NCBI GenBank assembly: GCA_009711295.1
Contig: WLST01000010.1
Span: 1 to 35,354 of the forward strand
Source: Actinomycetota bacterium
GTDB lineage: Bacteria; Actinomycetota; Acidimicrobiia; Acidimicrobiales; Ilumatobacteraceae
Direction of reading: 5' to 3'
Length of the DNA: 35,354 bases
This document shows positions 17,103 through 25,261 of the stretch, piece by piece; position 1 is the first letter of the stretch, and every line of letters begins with the position of its first letter. The notes under the pieces are model-generated. The model was given only the letters and a program-made list of their open reading frames with translations. It did not search any database and was not told the DNA's origin. The position numbers and the translations under genes were made by a program.

Positions 17103-18587
17103 GTGGCGATTAGCCTTGAAAACTGCATGCTGAAGAAGTATCAATGGCTCAATCGCGTGTGGGCATACCTCCCAGGTTTTACCCTCATCGTCCTCATGCG
17201 GCTGCGCTTTGTCTTTTCGCCGATCACTTCAGATGAAGGTGGCGCGCTTGCCATGGCGCGGGCATGGAGTAGAGGAGCAGTTCTTTATAAAGATATTTGG
17301 GCCGATCGTCCGCAAGGGCTATTCGTGCTCTATCGCGGCTTGGTGACCATCGGTTTAGGAACGCCAGAAGGCGTGCGCATATTGGCAATCGCTGCATGTT
17401 TGCTCGGTGCAGCAGCCTGCGGCAGCATTGCGAGCACATTGGTGGGCGACAAAGCGCGCATGGGAACAGTGCTCATTGTTGGCGTGTTGCTCAGCGTTCC
17501 ACAATTCGAAGGTTTTATTGCAAACGCAGAATTACTCAGCTGCAGTGTGGGTGCTGTGTCACTAGCCCTTGCCATGAAGGCGGTGTGGGGAAGAACAGCA
17601 CCACGCTTTTGGTTGCTCTATGCATCGGGCGTGGTAGGTGGTTGCGCTGTTGGCATTAAGCAGAGTGGTTTCGATGCATTTTTCACAGCGGTTATCGCTG
17701 TTGGCGCGATGTCACTCATGTCGCGCTGGAAAAAAATACATGGCTGGCTTTCATTGCCAACAATGTTTTTAGGCGTTGCAACATCAATTGGTGCAATGAT
17801 GATTCACGGCGCACTCACTGGCTGGTATCGCTGGTGGTACGCCATTGTGATGTATCGCTTTGAATTGCGCAGTGCATTAGTAAACGCCGATTTTGGGCGA
17901 TTCCAGCACACACTCGCTATTGCGTTGCCATTGTTATTGCCCATTTTATTCGGGGTCATTTTGGTGGGGGTGCTCGAAGTGCGTCGGGTCGCTTTTCGCA
18001 CCATGGCAATTTTGGCAACGTGGCTATTTGTTTCATTTGCCGCTTTTGCCATGGGCGGACAATTTTTCCGTCATTACTGGATTATTTTGATGCTGCCCAT
18101 TGGAACATTTGCCGGAGCAATGATTTCTTACGCCAACCAAAAGTGGTTGAGAAACCTTCTCTTGGCAGCACTCATTGTGAGCCCACTCATTCATACGGCA
18201 ACAGCTGTGGCAATTCCACGCAACCGAATTGGTCACGAACTACATGACGATTCACGATTAGCAAAAGATGAACGTGTTGCGGCGTGGTTTAATGCGATGA
18301 GAAAACCTGGCGACACAATTTACGCAATGTGTGCGAGCGCCGGTTTGTACGGCAATCTCGACATCGACCCACCTTTTCCTTATCTCTGGGGGTACGAGGC
18401 GCGTCTGATGCCGGGCGACCTGGCGCAGTTGTGGAATTTCTTGGACGGCAAAGATGCTCCGCGATTTGTTGTTCGCTATCAAATGTCGGCTGTGTGCGAT
18501 GCATCGGGTGCGTCGTTGCGGGCTTTGCATCGAAATTATAAAATTGTGTGGACCGTCGCTGGTCTTCTTGTGTATGAGCATCGCTAA
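17103..18587 (+). CDS. Multi-pass membrane protein, GT-C (ArnT/PMT-like) glycosyltransferase type
   Basis: 494 residues with roughly ten hydrophobic helices. After helix 1 comes SPITSDEGGALAMARAWSRG, then LYKDIWADRPQGLFVLYR: an Asp/Glu pair in the first extracytoplasmic loop followed by a D-x-P-x-G motif, characteristic of lipid-phosphosugar-dependent GT-C enzymes of the ArnT/PMT group. A soluble C-terminal region (about 385-494) follows. It probably transfers a sugar from a polyprenyl-phosphate donor to an envelope acceptor; donor and acceptor are unknown. GTG 17103 gives the longest frame; ATG at 17127 is an alternative. Its TAA overlaps the next ATG by one base. Confidence 0.8.
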   Translation: MAISLENCMLKKYQWLNRVWAYLPGFTLIVLMRLRFVFSPITSDEGGALAMARAWSRGAVLYKDIWADRPQGLFVLYRGLVTIGLGTPEGVRILAIAACLLGAAACGSIASTLVGDKARMGTVLIVGVLLSVPQFEGFIANAELLSCSVGAVSLALAMKAVWGRTAPRFWLLYASGVVGGCAVGIKQSGFDAFFTAVIAVGAMSLMSRWKKIHGWLSLPTMFLGVATSIGAMMIHGALTGWYRWWYAIVMYRFELRSALVNADFGRFQHTLAIALPLLLPILFGVILVGVLEVRRVAFRTMAILATWLFVSFAAFAMGGQFFRHYWIILMLPIGTFAGAMISYANQKWLRNLLLAALIVSPLIHTATAVAIPRNRIGHELHDDSRLAKDERVAAWFNAMRKPGDTIYAMCASAGLYGNLDIDPPFPYLWGYEARLMPGDLAQLWNFLDGKDAPRFVVRYQMSAVCDASGASLRALHRNYKIVWTVAGLLVYEHR

Positions 18588-19072
18588 TGTCAGTCACCCT
18601 TGAATCGGCCACTGCAAACCTCATTGCTGTTATTGACGCCGCAACACACGAGTGGCTTGTGCGGTGTGTAACAAAAACGTATGTGCAGCAACTCGGGACA
18701 CCTCGCTTAGAGGTGGAAGAAAAATTAGTTGCTGCCGCCGAGGCGGCCGCAGAACAGGGCAGGGCATATGTTGCCGCCGAATTGAGCCGCGAATTGAGCA
18801 AAGATGTCGATGAGCAGCGTGTGAACCCGCTGCAAGTTTTGCGCAATGCGGTGACGTTCCCCGCGCGTGTTTTACAGGAATTTGGTGTTCCCACTGTGAC
18901 GCGCGACGAGATGGATGCACGCATGATGCCAGACGATGTCTTTGGCTTGTCTCCTGCTCATTGGACCGATGTGCATGAGTCATTATTGGAGCCTGGTGTC
19001 ATTTGGGGTGCCGCTAAAGCGCACAAGGTGTTGCAACGGCGCCGTGAAGAGGGAAAACTAGACGAATCATGA
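18587..19072 (+). CDS. Conserved-looking protein of unknown function
   Basis: 161 residues, soluble, no membrane helix or signal peptide. The N-terminal half is helical and alanine/glutamate-rich (EEKLVAAAEAAAEQGRAYVA). The C-terminal half has an aromatic/proline-containing segment FPARVLQEFGVPTV and DVFGLSPAHWTDVHESLLEP, then GVIWGAAKAHKVLQRRREEG. I recognise no domain. It is joined by one base to the GT-C gene and by ATGA to glnD, so it is translated within that operon and is a real gene. Confidence 0.75.
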   Translation: MSVTLESATANLIAVIDAATHEWLVRCVTKTYVQQLGTPRLEVEEKLVAAAEAAAEQGRAYVAAELSRELSKDVDEQRVNPLQVLRNAVTFPARVLQEFGVPTVTRDEMDARMMPDDVFGLSPAHWTDVHESLLEPGVIWGAAKAHKVLQRRREEGKLDES

Positions 19073-21399
19073 TGACGCCAAGCGAGTTCACAGCAAAGCG
19101 CACCGAACTCATTTCATCCTGGGGGAAAACCGAGCCCGCCTCGGGGGTTCAGTTCTGTGCCGCACTTTCTGAAACGACTGACCAGTTATTGCGTGCCATA
19201 TTTGATGACGCCGTGCAGAAAATTGGCATCACGAAAGACATTGCACTCATTGCTGTGGGTGGTTATGGCAGAGGCGAGTTAGCACCGTACAGCGACCTCG
19301 ACTTATTGCTGCTGCACAAGAATGTTAAAAAAATTGATGATGTTGCCTCTGCCTTGTGGTATCCACTGTGGGATCTCGGGCTCAAAGTTGGGCATGCTGT
19401 ACGCACTCCAAAAGAAACACGGCAACTTGGCGAAACAGATCTTGATACTGCCACTGCATTGGTCACTGCACGATTTATTACCGGCGATGAAGGTCTTGCC
19501 ACCGACTGCATCAATGATGCGCGCGAATGGTGGCGAAAGCGTGGGCGCGAATCATTACGCGATCTGCATGCTCGAGTTCTTGAGCGTCATGCCACTGCGG
19601 GTGAAGTGGCATTTCTGCTCGAGCCAAACTTGAAGGAAGGACTCGGTGGATTGCGCGATATCCATGCATTGCTGTGGGCCATCGATGCTGGCTTGCCATT
19701 GGCGGGTGGAGACAAGCAAGAACTGAAACGTTCCAACGAAGTGTTGCTTACTTCACGAGTTGCATTACATATCAACGCCCAGCGCGTGGGTGACGTTTTA
19801 CGCCTTGAAGACCAAGATGCAGTTGCTGCGCGCATTGGCTCGCGCGACGCCGATGCGTTGATGCTCGAGGTATCTACTGCCGCACGTCGCATTGCATGGA
19901 TTGCCGATGAAGCGTGGGCTCGTATTGACCCTCCTGCAAACGCCGATGAACCTCCGCGGCGCATTGCCCCTGGAGTGGAAATGCGTGCAGGTGAAATTCA
20001 TCTAGAAAATGATGCAGATCCGGCTACCGACCCCACCTTGGTACTTCGTGTTGCCACAGCTGCTGCGCGACTCGGTGCTCGTATCGACCGTGCATCGTTG
20101 AATCGTTTAGGTGAAGAAACGCCAGTGTGGCCAGACCCGTGGCCTGCCGGGGCAAGCGGAGACCTCGTCGCACTGTTGTTGGAGGGCGAACGAGCGATCC
20201 CCGTACTTGAATCAATAGATCAACGTGATCTCATTACCAAGGTATTGCCCGAGTGGGCACCGGTACGCAGTAAGCCTCAGCGCAATGCGTATCACCGTTT
20301 CACAGTCGACCGACACTTGTGGCAAACAGTTGCTAACGCATCTGCACTTGTTGGCACTGTGTCGAGAGCCGACTTATTAATGCTGGGCGCGCTCTTCCAC
20401 GATATTGGTAAGGGGTATCCGGGTGACCACACAGAAGTAGGCATCGAGATGTTTGCTTACATTGGGCCGCGAATGGGTTTGTCACAAGAAGACACTGCAA
20501 TTGTTTCAAGCCTCATTCAACACCACTTGTTGCTTGCCGACACTGCTACTCGGCGAGACCTGAGCGACGACGCAACAATTACTGGTGTTGCATCACTTAT
20601 TAAATCTTCAGTGGCACTCGACCTATTACGGGCCCTCACGGAAGCCGATTCCAAAGCGACTGGTGTCTCTGCATGGAGCGACTGGAAAGCTGGCTTGGTG
20701 TATGAACTCACCGAGCGCGTGCACCATGTGTTGGGTGGCGGTGATGTACGTGACGTTATTTGGAAACTCTTCCCCGATGCTGAAGTGCTCGAGATGATGG
20801 CCGAAGGCCGTTTTGCTGTGTGCACTACAGAAGATTCCATCACGGTGGTGAGCCCCGACCGCCCAGGAACATTTAGCAAGGTTGCTGGAGTCATGGCACT
20901 TCATGGTCTTGATGTTTTGGGTGCTGAAGCGCACAGCGATGAGCGAGAAGCAGAAACCGCCATGGCTGCATCTGAATTTCGCGTGTTGCCCCCGCAAGAT
21001 CGCCCCATTGAGTGGGCTCGCATTGTTGACAGTTTGGAACGTGCACTCAAAAACCAGATGGCACTTGAGGCGCGACTCGCCGAGCGTGCAGAAACTTACA
21101 AGGTGCGCCGCGTGCGCACAGCTGTACCACCTGCACCACCAACGGTGAGGTTCGATAACGCCGCCTCATCAAATAGCACGTTGGTGGAAGTGCGTGCCCC
21201 CGACCGTGTGGGTATTTTGTACAGCATTACAAAAACTTTTGCCGACACTGGGCTCGATATTCGACATGCGCGAGTGCAAACGCTGGGGAATGAAGTGGTT
21301 GACACTTTTTATGTGCGCACGACCGACGGACAAAAGGTCACCGACCCCGCACATCAAAGCGAAGTGGAACGTGCCATCCTCTTTGCTGTAACGAAGTAG
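19069..21399 (+). CDS. glnD: Bifunctional PII uridylyltransferase/uridylyl-removing enzyme
   Basis: 776 residues. Nucleotidyltransferase motif GGYGRGELAPYSDLDLL (64-80) has metal-binding D76 and D78; LEPNLKEGLGGLRDIH is the conserved linker motif; the HD hydrolase domain has LFHDIGKGYPGDH (H444, D445). Two ACT domains follow, at about 590-660 (TVVSPDRPGTFSKVAGVMA) and 704-776 (VEVRAPDRVGILYSITKTFA). The enzyme modifies PII (in actinobacteria sometimes by adenylylation) in response to glutamine, controlling nitrogen assimilation. glnB and amtB are not adjacent, unlike in many genomes. The ATG at 19069 overlaps the previous stop; a second ATG at 19072 is equally possible. Confidence 0.95.
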   Translation: MMTPSEFTAKRTELISSWGKTEPASGVQFCAALSETTDQLLRAIFDDAVQKIGITKDIALIAVGGYGRGELAPYSDLDLLLLHKNVKKIDDVASALWYPLWDLGLKVGHAVRTPKETRQLGETDLDTATALVTARFITGDEGLATDCINDAREWWRKRGRESLRDLHARVLERHATAGEVAFLLEPNLKEGLGGLRDIHALLWAIDAGLPLAGGDKQELKRSNEVLLTSRVALHINAQRVGDVLRLEDQDAVAARIGSRDADALMLEVSTAARRIAWIADEAWARIDPPANADEPPRRIAPGVEMRAGEIHLENDADPATDPTLVLRVATAAARLGARIDRASLNRLGEETPVWPDPWPAGASGDLVALLLEGERAIPVLESIDQRDLITKVLPEWAPVRSKPQRNAYHRFTVDRHLWQTVANASALVGTVSRADLLMLGALFHDIGKGYPGDHTEVGIEMFAYIGPRMGLSQEDTAIVSSLIQHHLLLADTATRRDLSDDATITGVASLIKSSVALDLLRALTEADSKATGVSAWSDWKAGLVYELTERVHHVLGGGDVRDVIWKLFPDAEVLEMMAEGRFAVCTTEDSITVVSPDRPGTFSKVAGVMALHGLDVLGAEAHSDEREAETAMAASEFRVLPPQDRPIEWARIVDSLERALKNQMALEARLAERAETYKVRRVRTAVPPAPPTVRFDNAASSNSTLVEVRAPDRVGILYSITKTFADTGLDIRHARVQTLGNEVVDTFYVRTTDGQKVTDPAHQSEVERAILFAVTK

Positions 21400-21408
21400 T
21401 CTCACATT

Positions 21409-22110
21409 GTGAGCGAACTTGGCCCAGAAGACTTTCAACGCGATCTCTTGCGCTGGAGCGAAACACTTGCTGGTATTGCACGAACGGGAATGGGCTTTAC
21501 ACAAAGTTTGTATGAACGCGAGCGATACGAAGAAGTGCTGCACGTTGCAAGCGATATTAAAGCAGCTTCTGAAGAAGCCATTGAAGTGCGCCGTGAACAA
21601 GACCACTTTGTTCAAGAGTGGATGGAAAACATTGGCGAAGGAATTCCTGGTTATGTGACCCCCAAAGTTGCAGTGGGCGCCATTGTGGGCAACGACAACG
21701 GCGAAATACTGCTCATGAAACGTGCCGATAGTGGGATTTGGTTGTACCCCACAGGTTGGGCCGATGTGGGCTATTCACCAGCAGAAGTTGCAATGAAAGA
21801 AGTTCACGAAGAAACAGGCATTGAATGTGAAGTGCTCGAGTTGCTTGGCGTTGTCGACGGTATGCGGATGGGCTTCTCGCGCTTTGGCATGTACATGTTG
21901 TTGTTTAGGTGTCGTGCAACAGGTGGCTCGTTGAGTGGGCATCCGTTAGAGACGGCCGATGTGGGTTGGTTTAGCCGCGACAACTTGCCATCACCTGCTG
22001 CAGGTGTGCAGTGGTGGGGGCCGATGGCATTCAATGCAATTGATGGAAAACATTCAGGTGCCACGTTTGATGCACCACGACAGCCCGTGTGGCGCCAGGG
22101 CGACAATTAA
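21409..22110 (+). CDS. NUDIX hydrolase with N-terminal NUDIX_N-type domain
   Basis: 233 residues from GTG. Residues 1-80 are helical (WSETLAGIARTGMGFTQSLY, then YEEVLHVASDI) and match the N-terminal module of this NUDIX subgroup. The NUDIX domain follows, with YPTGWADVGYSPAEVAMKEV and HEETGIE. Relative to the consensus box the first Glu is replaced by Tyr and the REUxEE part is KEVHEE, a variation I recall as usual for this subgroup. It hydrolyses a nucleoside-diphosphate-linked substrate; which one is unknown (ADP-ribose or nucleotide sugars are plausible). It converges on the PAC2 gene with one base between stops. Confidence 0.9.
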   Translation: MSELGPEDFQRDLLRWSETLAGIARTGMGFTQSLYERERYEEVLHVASDIKAASEEAIEVRREQDHFVQEWMENIGEGIPGYVTPKVAVGAIVGNDNGEILLMKRADSGIWLYPTGWADVGYSPAEVAMKEVHEETGIECEVLELLGVVDGMRMGFSRFGMYMLLFRCRATGGSLSGHPLETADVGWFSRDNLPSPAAGVQWWGPMAFNAIDGKHSGATFDAPRQPVWRQGDN

Positions 22111-22111
22111 A

Positions 22112-23053
22112 TTATTTGTCTTGGTCGCGCAAGAACTGTTCAACTTCTTCCATCAGCATGTCGGCATCGGCCGGGTCTGAGGCATCGTCGCCAGTATCTA
22201 CTGCAAAATCGAATTGCAATTGCGAATCGTCTTCTTCGAAATCGAAGTCGTCATCGTCGTCTTCAATGGTGATGCCAGCGTCGCTCATGCTTTCTAAACG
22301 TGAGACGTATGAGCGAAGGTCGTCGTCATCGTCGAGCATAGAGTTGAGTTGTAATTCGTATGCATCGATGCGGCTCATCATGTGACCAACGGGTGCAGGA
22401 GTGCCGATGATGTCGCACGCGCGTTGCATGAGCGCCACAGAAGCTTTTGGTGAACTAATTTGCCCGGCATATGCAGGAACAGCTGCCCATAGCGATGCAG
22501 AAGGAACGCCAGCTTTGGAACACGCATCGTTGAGCACGCCAACGATGCCGGTGGGGCCTTCATAGCGAGAGCGTTGCAGGTCGAAACGGTCGACCAAGTT
22601 GTCGTCGGTTGCGGTACCAATGAGTTGTACCGGACGCGAGTGGGGAACATCGGCAAGAAGTGCGCCGAGGGTGAGAAACAAAGATGCATTGTATTTTTCA
22701 ATGACGCTGACAATTTGCTCGCTAAACAAACGCCAGCGCAATGCGGGCTCGGGGCCAAGAATGAGAATGACATCGGAACCAGCCGAACGGATGTGCCACA
22801 AACCTGTTGCTGGCCACACAATGCTGCGTACGCGACCATCAGACAAGCGCACTTGTGGGCGAATGGTGGCGAAGTCGGTGAAGAACTCGGGTTCAATTTC
22901 GGCAAGTGCTGTTGCACCCCAACCTTTGACCAAGTTTTGCACTGCGCTTGAAGCGGCATCGGCGGCATCGTTCCACCCTGTAAAAGCAGCGATGACAGTG
23001 GGGTTCACCAGCGTGGGTTCAGAGATCCAACGGATGTGGGGCGAGTTTCCCAT
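22112..23053 (-). CDS. PAC2 family protein with an acidic C-terminal region
   Basis: 313 residues. NPTVIAAFTGWNDAADAASS near the N-terminus, ILILGPEPALRWRLFSEQIV in the middle, and the LTLGALLADVPHSRP and GPTGIVGVLNDAC segments are hallmarks of actinobacterial PAC2 proteins, related to archaeal and eukaryotic proteasome-assembly chaperones. Residues about 228-313 are very acidic (LDDDDDLRS, EDDDDDFDFEEDDSQ) and end in helix MLMEEVEQFLRDQDK. The role in bacteria is unsettled; a proteasome link is possible in actinobacteria, but no proteasome gene is in the window. The gene starts 22 bases after the stop of the UGA-containing redox gene, so the two are probably cotranscribed. Confidence 0.9.
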   Translation of the reverse strand: MGNSPHIRWISEPTLVNPTVIAAFTGWNDAADAASSAVQNLVKGWGATALAEIEPEFFTDFATIRPQVRLSDGRVRSIVWPATGLWHIRSAGSDVILILGPEPALRWRLFSEQIVSVIEKYNASLFLTLGALLADVPHSRPVQLIGTATDDNLVDRFDLQRSRYEGPTGIVGVLNDACSKAGVPSASLWAAVPAYAGQISSPKASVALMQRACDIIGTPAPVGHMMSRIDAYELQLNSMLDDDDDLRSYVSRLESMSDAGITIEDDDDDFDFEEDDSQLQFDFAVDTGDDASDPADADMLMEEVEQFLRDQDK

Positions 23054-23075
23054 TCGTGATAACGCTATCTACAAC

Positions 23076-24161
23076 TCACTCCAACTGTGGTCGAACCGAG
23101 TAGGAACCGCCTCCACCAGCGGCAATAACATCGTCGAGCCAGTTCCCTGAATAGACCTCGTTGGGGCCTTGCATGAGGTCATTTTCTGTGGCTCCTTCTG
23201 GAGTGGTCACGAGGGTCCAGGCTTGGCGTTTATAGGTCCAATTCTCGGGGTATAGGGCGTGCGCCTCGCGCCACCATGGCACAGCGGCATCGTGGCCCAC
23301 GGTGCGATGGAGGTGCTCGCCGAGGGCGAAACACGCAGCTGCTCGAGCCTGATTACTCGACACCGGCTGTGAAGCTGCCACCACTTCTTCAGGCGACATG
23401 GCGTATTTGCTCGCTGCACCATGACGTGCCCAATCGAGAATTGCTGAGCGGTATCCCTCTGAGTCATCGGGAATTGACTTCACTTCGCGATACATCTTTT
23501 CAATCCGCGGTGGAAGGCCAGTGGGAACTTCCTGATCGCGCAGCGGGCTGCGTTCAATGGAAGCGGCTTCGGCGGGGCGTACCAACATTCCGTTTTCATC
23601 AATCCACACAGCCATGGGCACATTGATGAATCCGAAGAGTTCATCGGTGATGTGAGTGGTGTCGATGAGTGATGGATGCGTGGGCTCTGCGAGCGCAATC
23701 CATGGCTTGGCATGTTCGGGGTTGATGTCGAGCGCAACAGTAACCACGCTGACGCCAAGCGATTCAATTTCTTCGTGCAGTGCCTGCCACCCGGGCAGAG
23801 CTGTTCGACAGCCTCACCAACTCGCCCAGGCCACCATGATGATGCGTCGACCTCGCAATGAATTGAAATCGAAAGCGCGACCCATTGCATCGATGAGCGA
23901 CGAAGGGAAAAATGCTTTTGCGCTAGCGAGAGCGCGACCCGTTGTAGTGGCAACACCTAGTGCCCACACATTGTGCGAGGCATCGTGCACCAGTGGCATG
24001 CCCAACTTTTTAGCGGCGACGGTGACATCGACAACGCCGTTAGTGAGTGCGCCAGGCGCAGGAACACAGAGTTCACCGCGGCATAAACCTTCAGGTTTCG
24101 CTTCCCAGCCAGTTGCTGCAAGAAACTCCGGAACGCTGAGTTGGGTGCCTGAAATAATCAC
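23076..24161 (-). CDS. Thioredoxin/TlpA(ResA)-like selenoprotein with UGC active site
   Basis: Starting at GTG 24161 and reading through TGA at 23816-23814 gives 361 residues in one frame. The N-terminal segment (1-100) has LSVPEFLAATGWEAKPEG with a Cys pair C27/C32. The thioredoxin-like core is SLRGRRIIMVAWASW-U116-G-C118-RTALPGWQALHEEIESLG, then VVTVALDINPEHAKPW and NVPMAVWIDENG (the cis-Pro loop). In Cys homologs the motif is WASWCGCR, so the TGA replaces the first redox cysteine. The C-terminal part (about 225-330) is TPR-like (CFALGEHLHR, WWREAHALYPENW). There is no signal peptide, so the protein is cytosolic. A SECIS-like hairpin follows the TGA. Split gene calls (23076-23747 and 23814-24161) would be artefacts. 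Confidence 0.87.
23782..23816 (-). promoter_or_regulatory. UGA codon and predicted bacterial SECIS hairpin of the TlpA-like gene
   Basis: On the minus strand TGA (23816-23814) is followed by 15 bases, then CTGCC (23798-23794), loop CGGGT (23793-23789) and GGCAG (23788-23784). A flanking GC/GC pair (23801-23800 with 23783-23782) extends the stem past a bulged T, a feature also seen in known SelB-binding hairpins. The loop starts 20 bases after UGA and contains GU with G at position 2. The geometry fits a bacterial SECIS; binding is inferred. Confidence 0.72.
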
Positions 24162-24213
24162 AATTCATACAGTAGAGGAAAATTGACCGCACTGCGCAGA
24201 TCAAAGCCCTCTA

Positions 24214-24223
24214 TTGTTAACAA
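24214..24223. promoter_or_regulatory. Perfect palindrome TTGTTAACAA in a divergent promoter region
   Basis: This 10-base perfect palindrome sits in the 77-base gap between the UGA-containing redox gene (minus) and the GNAT gene (plus), 15 bases before the GNAT ATG and just upstream of its AAGGGGA ribosome-binding site. Its position suits an operator, but AT-rich palindromes this short arise by chance, and no matching regulator is identified. Confidence 0.3.
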
Positions 24224-24238
24224 CAACGAAGGGGAATA

Positions 24239-24670
24239 ATGAGCGCCACTATTGAGATTGCAACAGAATCTACCGACGAACTTGTTCGCGCAATGGCTGT
24301 GCTCATTCCTCAACTGTCGAAGTCGAATCCACCACCTAGCGCTACCGACTTAACTGCCATCATTCACTCGGAAGCTTCAGTCCTCTTCATTGCCCGGGTA
24401 GACGGGAAAATTGCAGGGGCATTGACCCTTGCCACTTTTCGCATTCCTACTGGTGTGCGCGCTTGGATTGAAGACGTTGTTGTTGACTCTGAAGCACGCG
24501 GTCACGGTGTGGGTGAAGCATTAAATATGGCCGCAATTGCCGAGGCGCGCAGCCGTGGTGCCATCACGGTTGAACTCACATCGCGCCCATCGCGCGAAGC
24601 AGCTAATCGTTTGTATCAACGCATTGGTTTTGTGCAGCGCGAAACGAATATTTACCGCTTTACTCTCTAA
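24239..24670 (+). CDS. GNAT family N-acetyltransferase
   Basis: 143 residues, typical of a single GNAT domain. LFIARVDGKIAGALTLATF and AWIEDVVVDSEARGHGVG (about 80-97) form strands 3-4 and the acetyl-CoA pyrophosphate-binding loop (R/Q-x-x-G-x-G/A as ARGHGVG). The C-terminal ANRLYQRIGFVQRETNIYR is the usual motif B end. It transfers an acetyl group from acetyl-CoA to an unknown amine. It has a good Shine-Dalgarno sequence. The MOSC gene begins 2 bases after its stop, so the two form an operon. Confidence 0.9.
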   Translation: MSATIEIATESTDELVRAMAVLIPQLSKSNPPPSATDLTAIIHSEASVLFIARVDGKIAGALTLATFRIPTGVRAWIEDVVVDSEARGHGVGEALNMAAIAEARSRGAITVELTSRPSREAANRLYQRIGFVQRETNIYRFTL

Positions 24671-24672
24671 AA

Positions 24673-25236
24673 ATGACGGATAAAGATATGCCGATGTACG
24701 GAGAAGTTCTTGGAGTTCATCTATCAGCGAAGCACGAGTTTTCAAAAGCTTCTGTTGATGAAATTGAATTAATAGAAAACCATGGCGTGAAAGGTGATGC
24801 TCATGCTGGGGTCACTATTCAACACCTTTCCCGCGTTGCACGAGACCCAAGCCAACCCAATTTGCGACAGGTACATCTTGTGCACAGCGAATTAATTGAT
24901 GAGTTGCGAGAGCAAGGGTTTGCTGTGGAAATGGGGTCAATGGGTGAAAATATCACCACAAGAGGAATTCCACTTTTAGATCTCTCTGTTGGAACACGCC
25001 TCGTCTTTGCTGGTGGCGCAATTGTTGAGATCACTGGGCTGCGCAATCCTTGTGTACAACTTGATAAGTATCAAGACGGACTACGCAATGCGGTCATTGA
25101 TCGCGACGATGAGGGGAACCTTGTGCGGCGTGCAGGGGTGATGGGCATTGTTGTTCAATCAGGGCATCTTAAAAAAGGTGCAAGAGTACAATGTGAGCAA
25201 CCACGAGGAACTTACATTCCGCTGGGCCCTGTCTAA
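24673..25236 (+). CDS. MOSC domain protein
   Basis: 187 residues. ENHGVKGDAHAG (36-46), GSMGENITTRGIPLLDLSVG (88-107) and EITGLRNPCVQLDKYQDGL (119-137) are MOSC motifs; C127 is the conserved cysteine that binds the molybdenum cofactor in members of the family. It lacks the N-terminal beta-barrel and any ferredoxin domain, so it is a stand-alone YiiM/YuaD-like MOSC protein. Such proteins can reduce N-hydroxylated compounds or carry sulfur to Moco enzymes; the exact role is unknown. The ATG at 24673 is assumed; ATGs at codons 6 and 8 are possible. Confidence 0.9.
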   Translation: MTDKDMPMYGEVLGVHLSAKHEFSKASVDEIELIENHGVKGDAHAGVTIQHLSRVARDPSQPNLRQVHLVHSELIDELREQGFAVEMGSMGENITTRGIPLLDLSVGTRLVFAGGAIVEITGLRNPCVQLDKYQDGLRNAVIDRDDEGNLVRRAGVMGIVVQSGHLKKGARVQCEQPRGTYIPLGPV

Positions 25237-25261
25237 CGACGAGCGAATTCTCTCGGGTCAG

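Noticed and set aside
23076-24161. Two separate genes, 23076-23747 and 23814-24161
   Set aside because: They are in the same frame, the codons between them (23748-23813) continue a thioredoxin-like core, and neither half alone is a complete domain.
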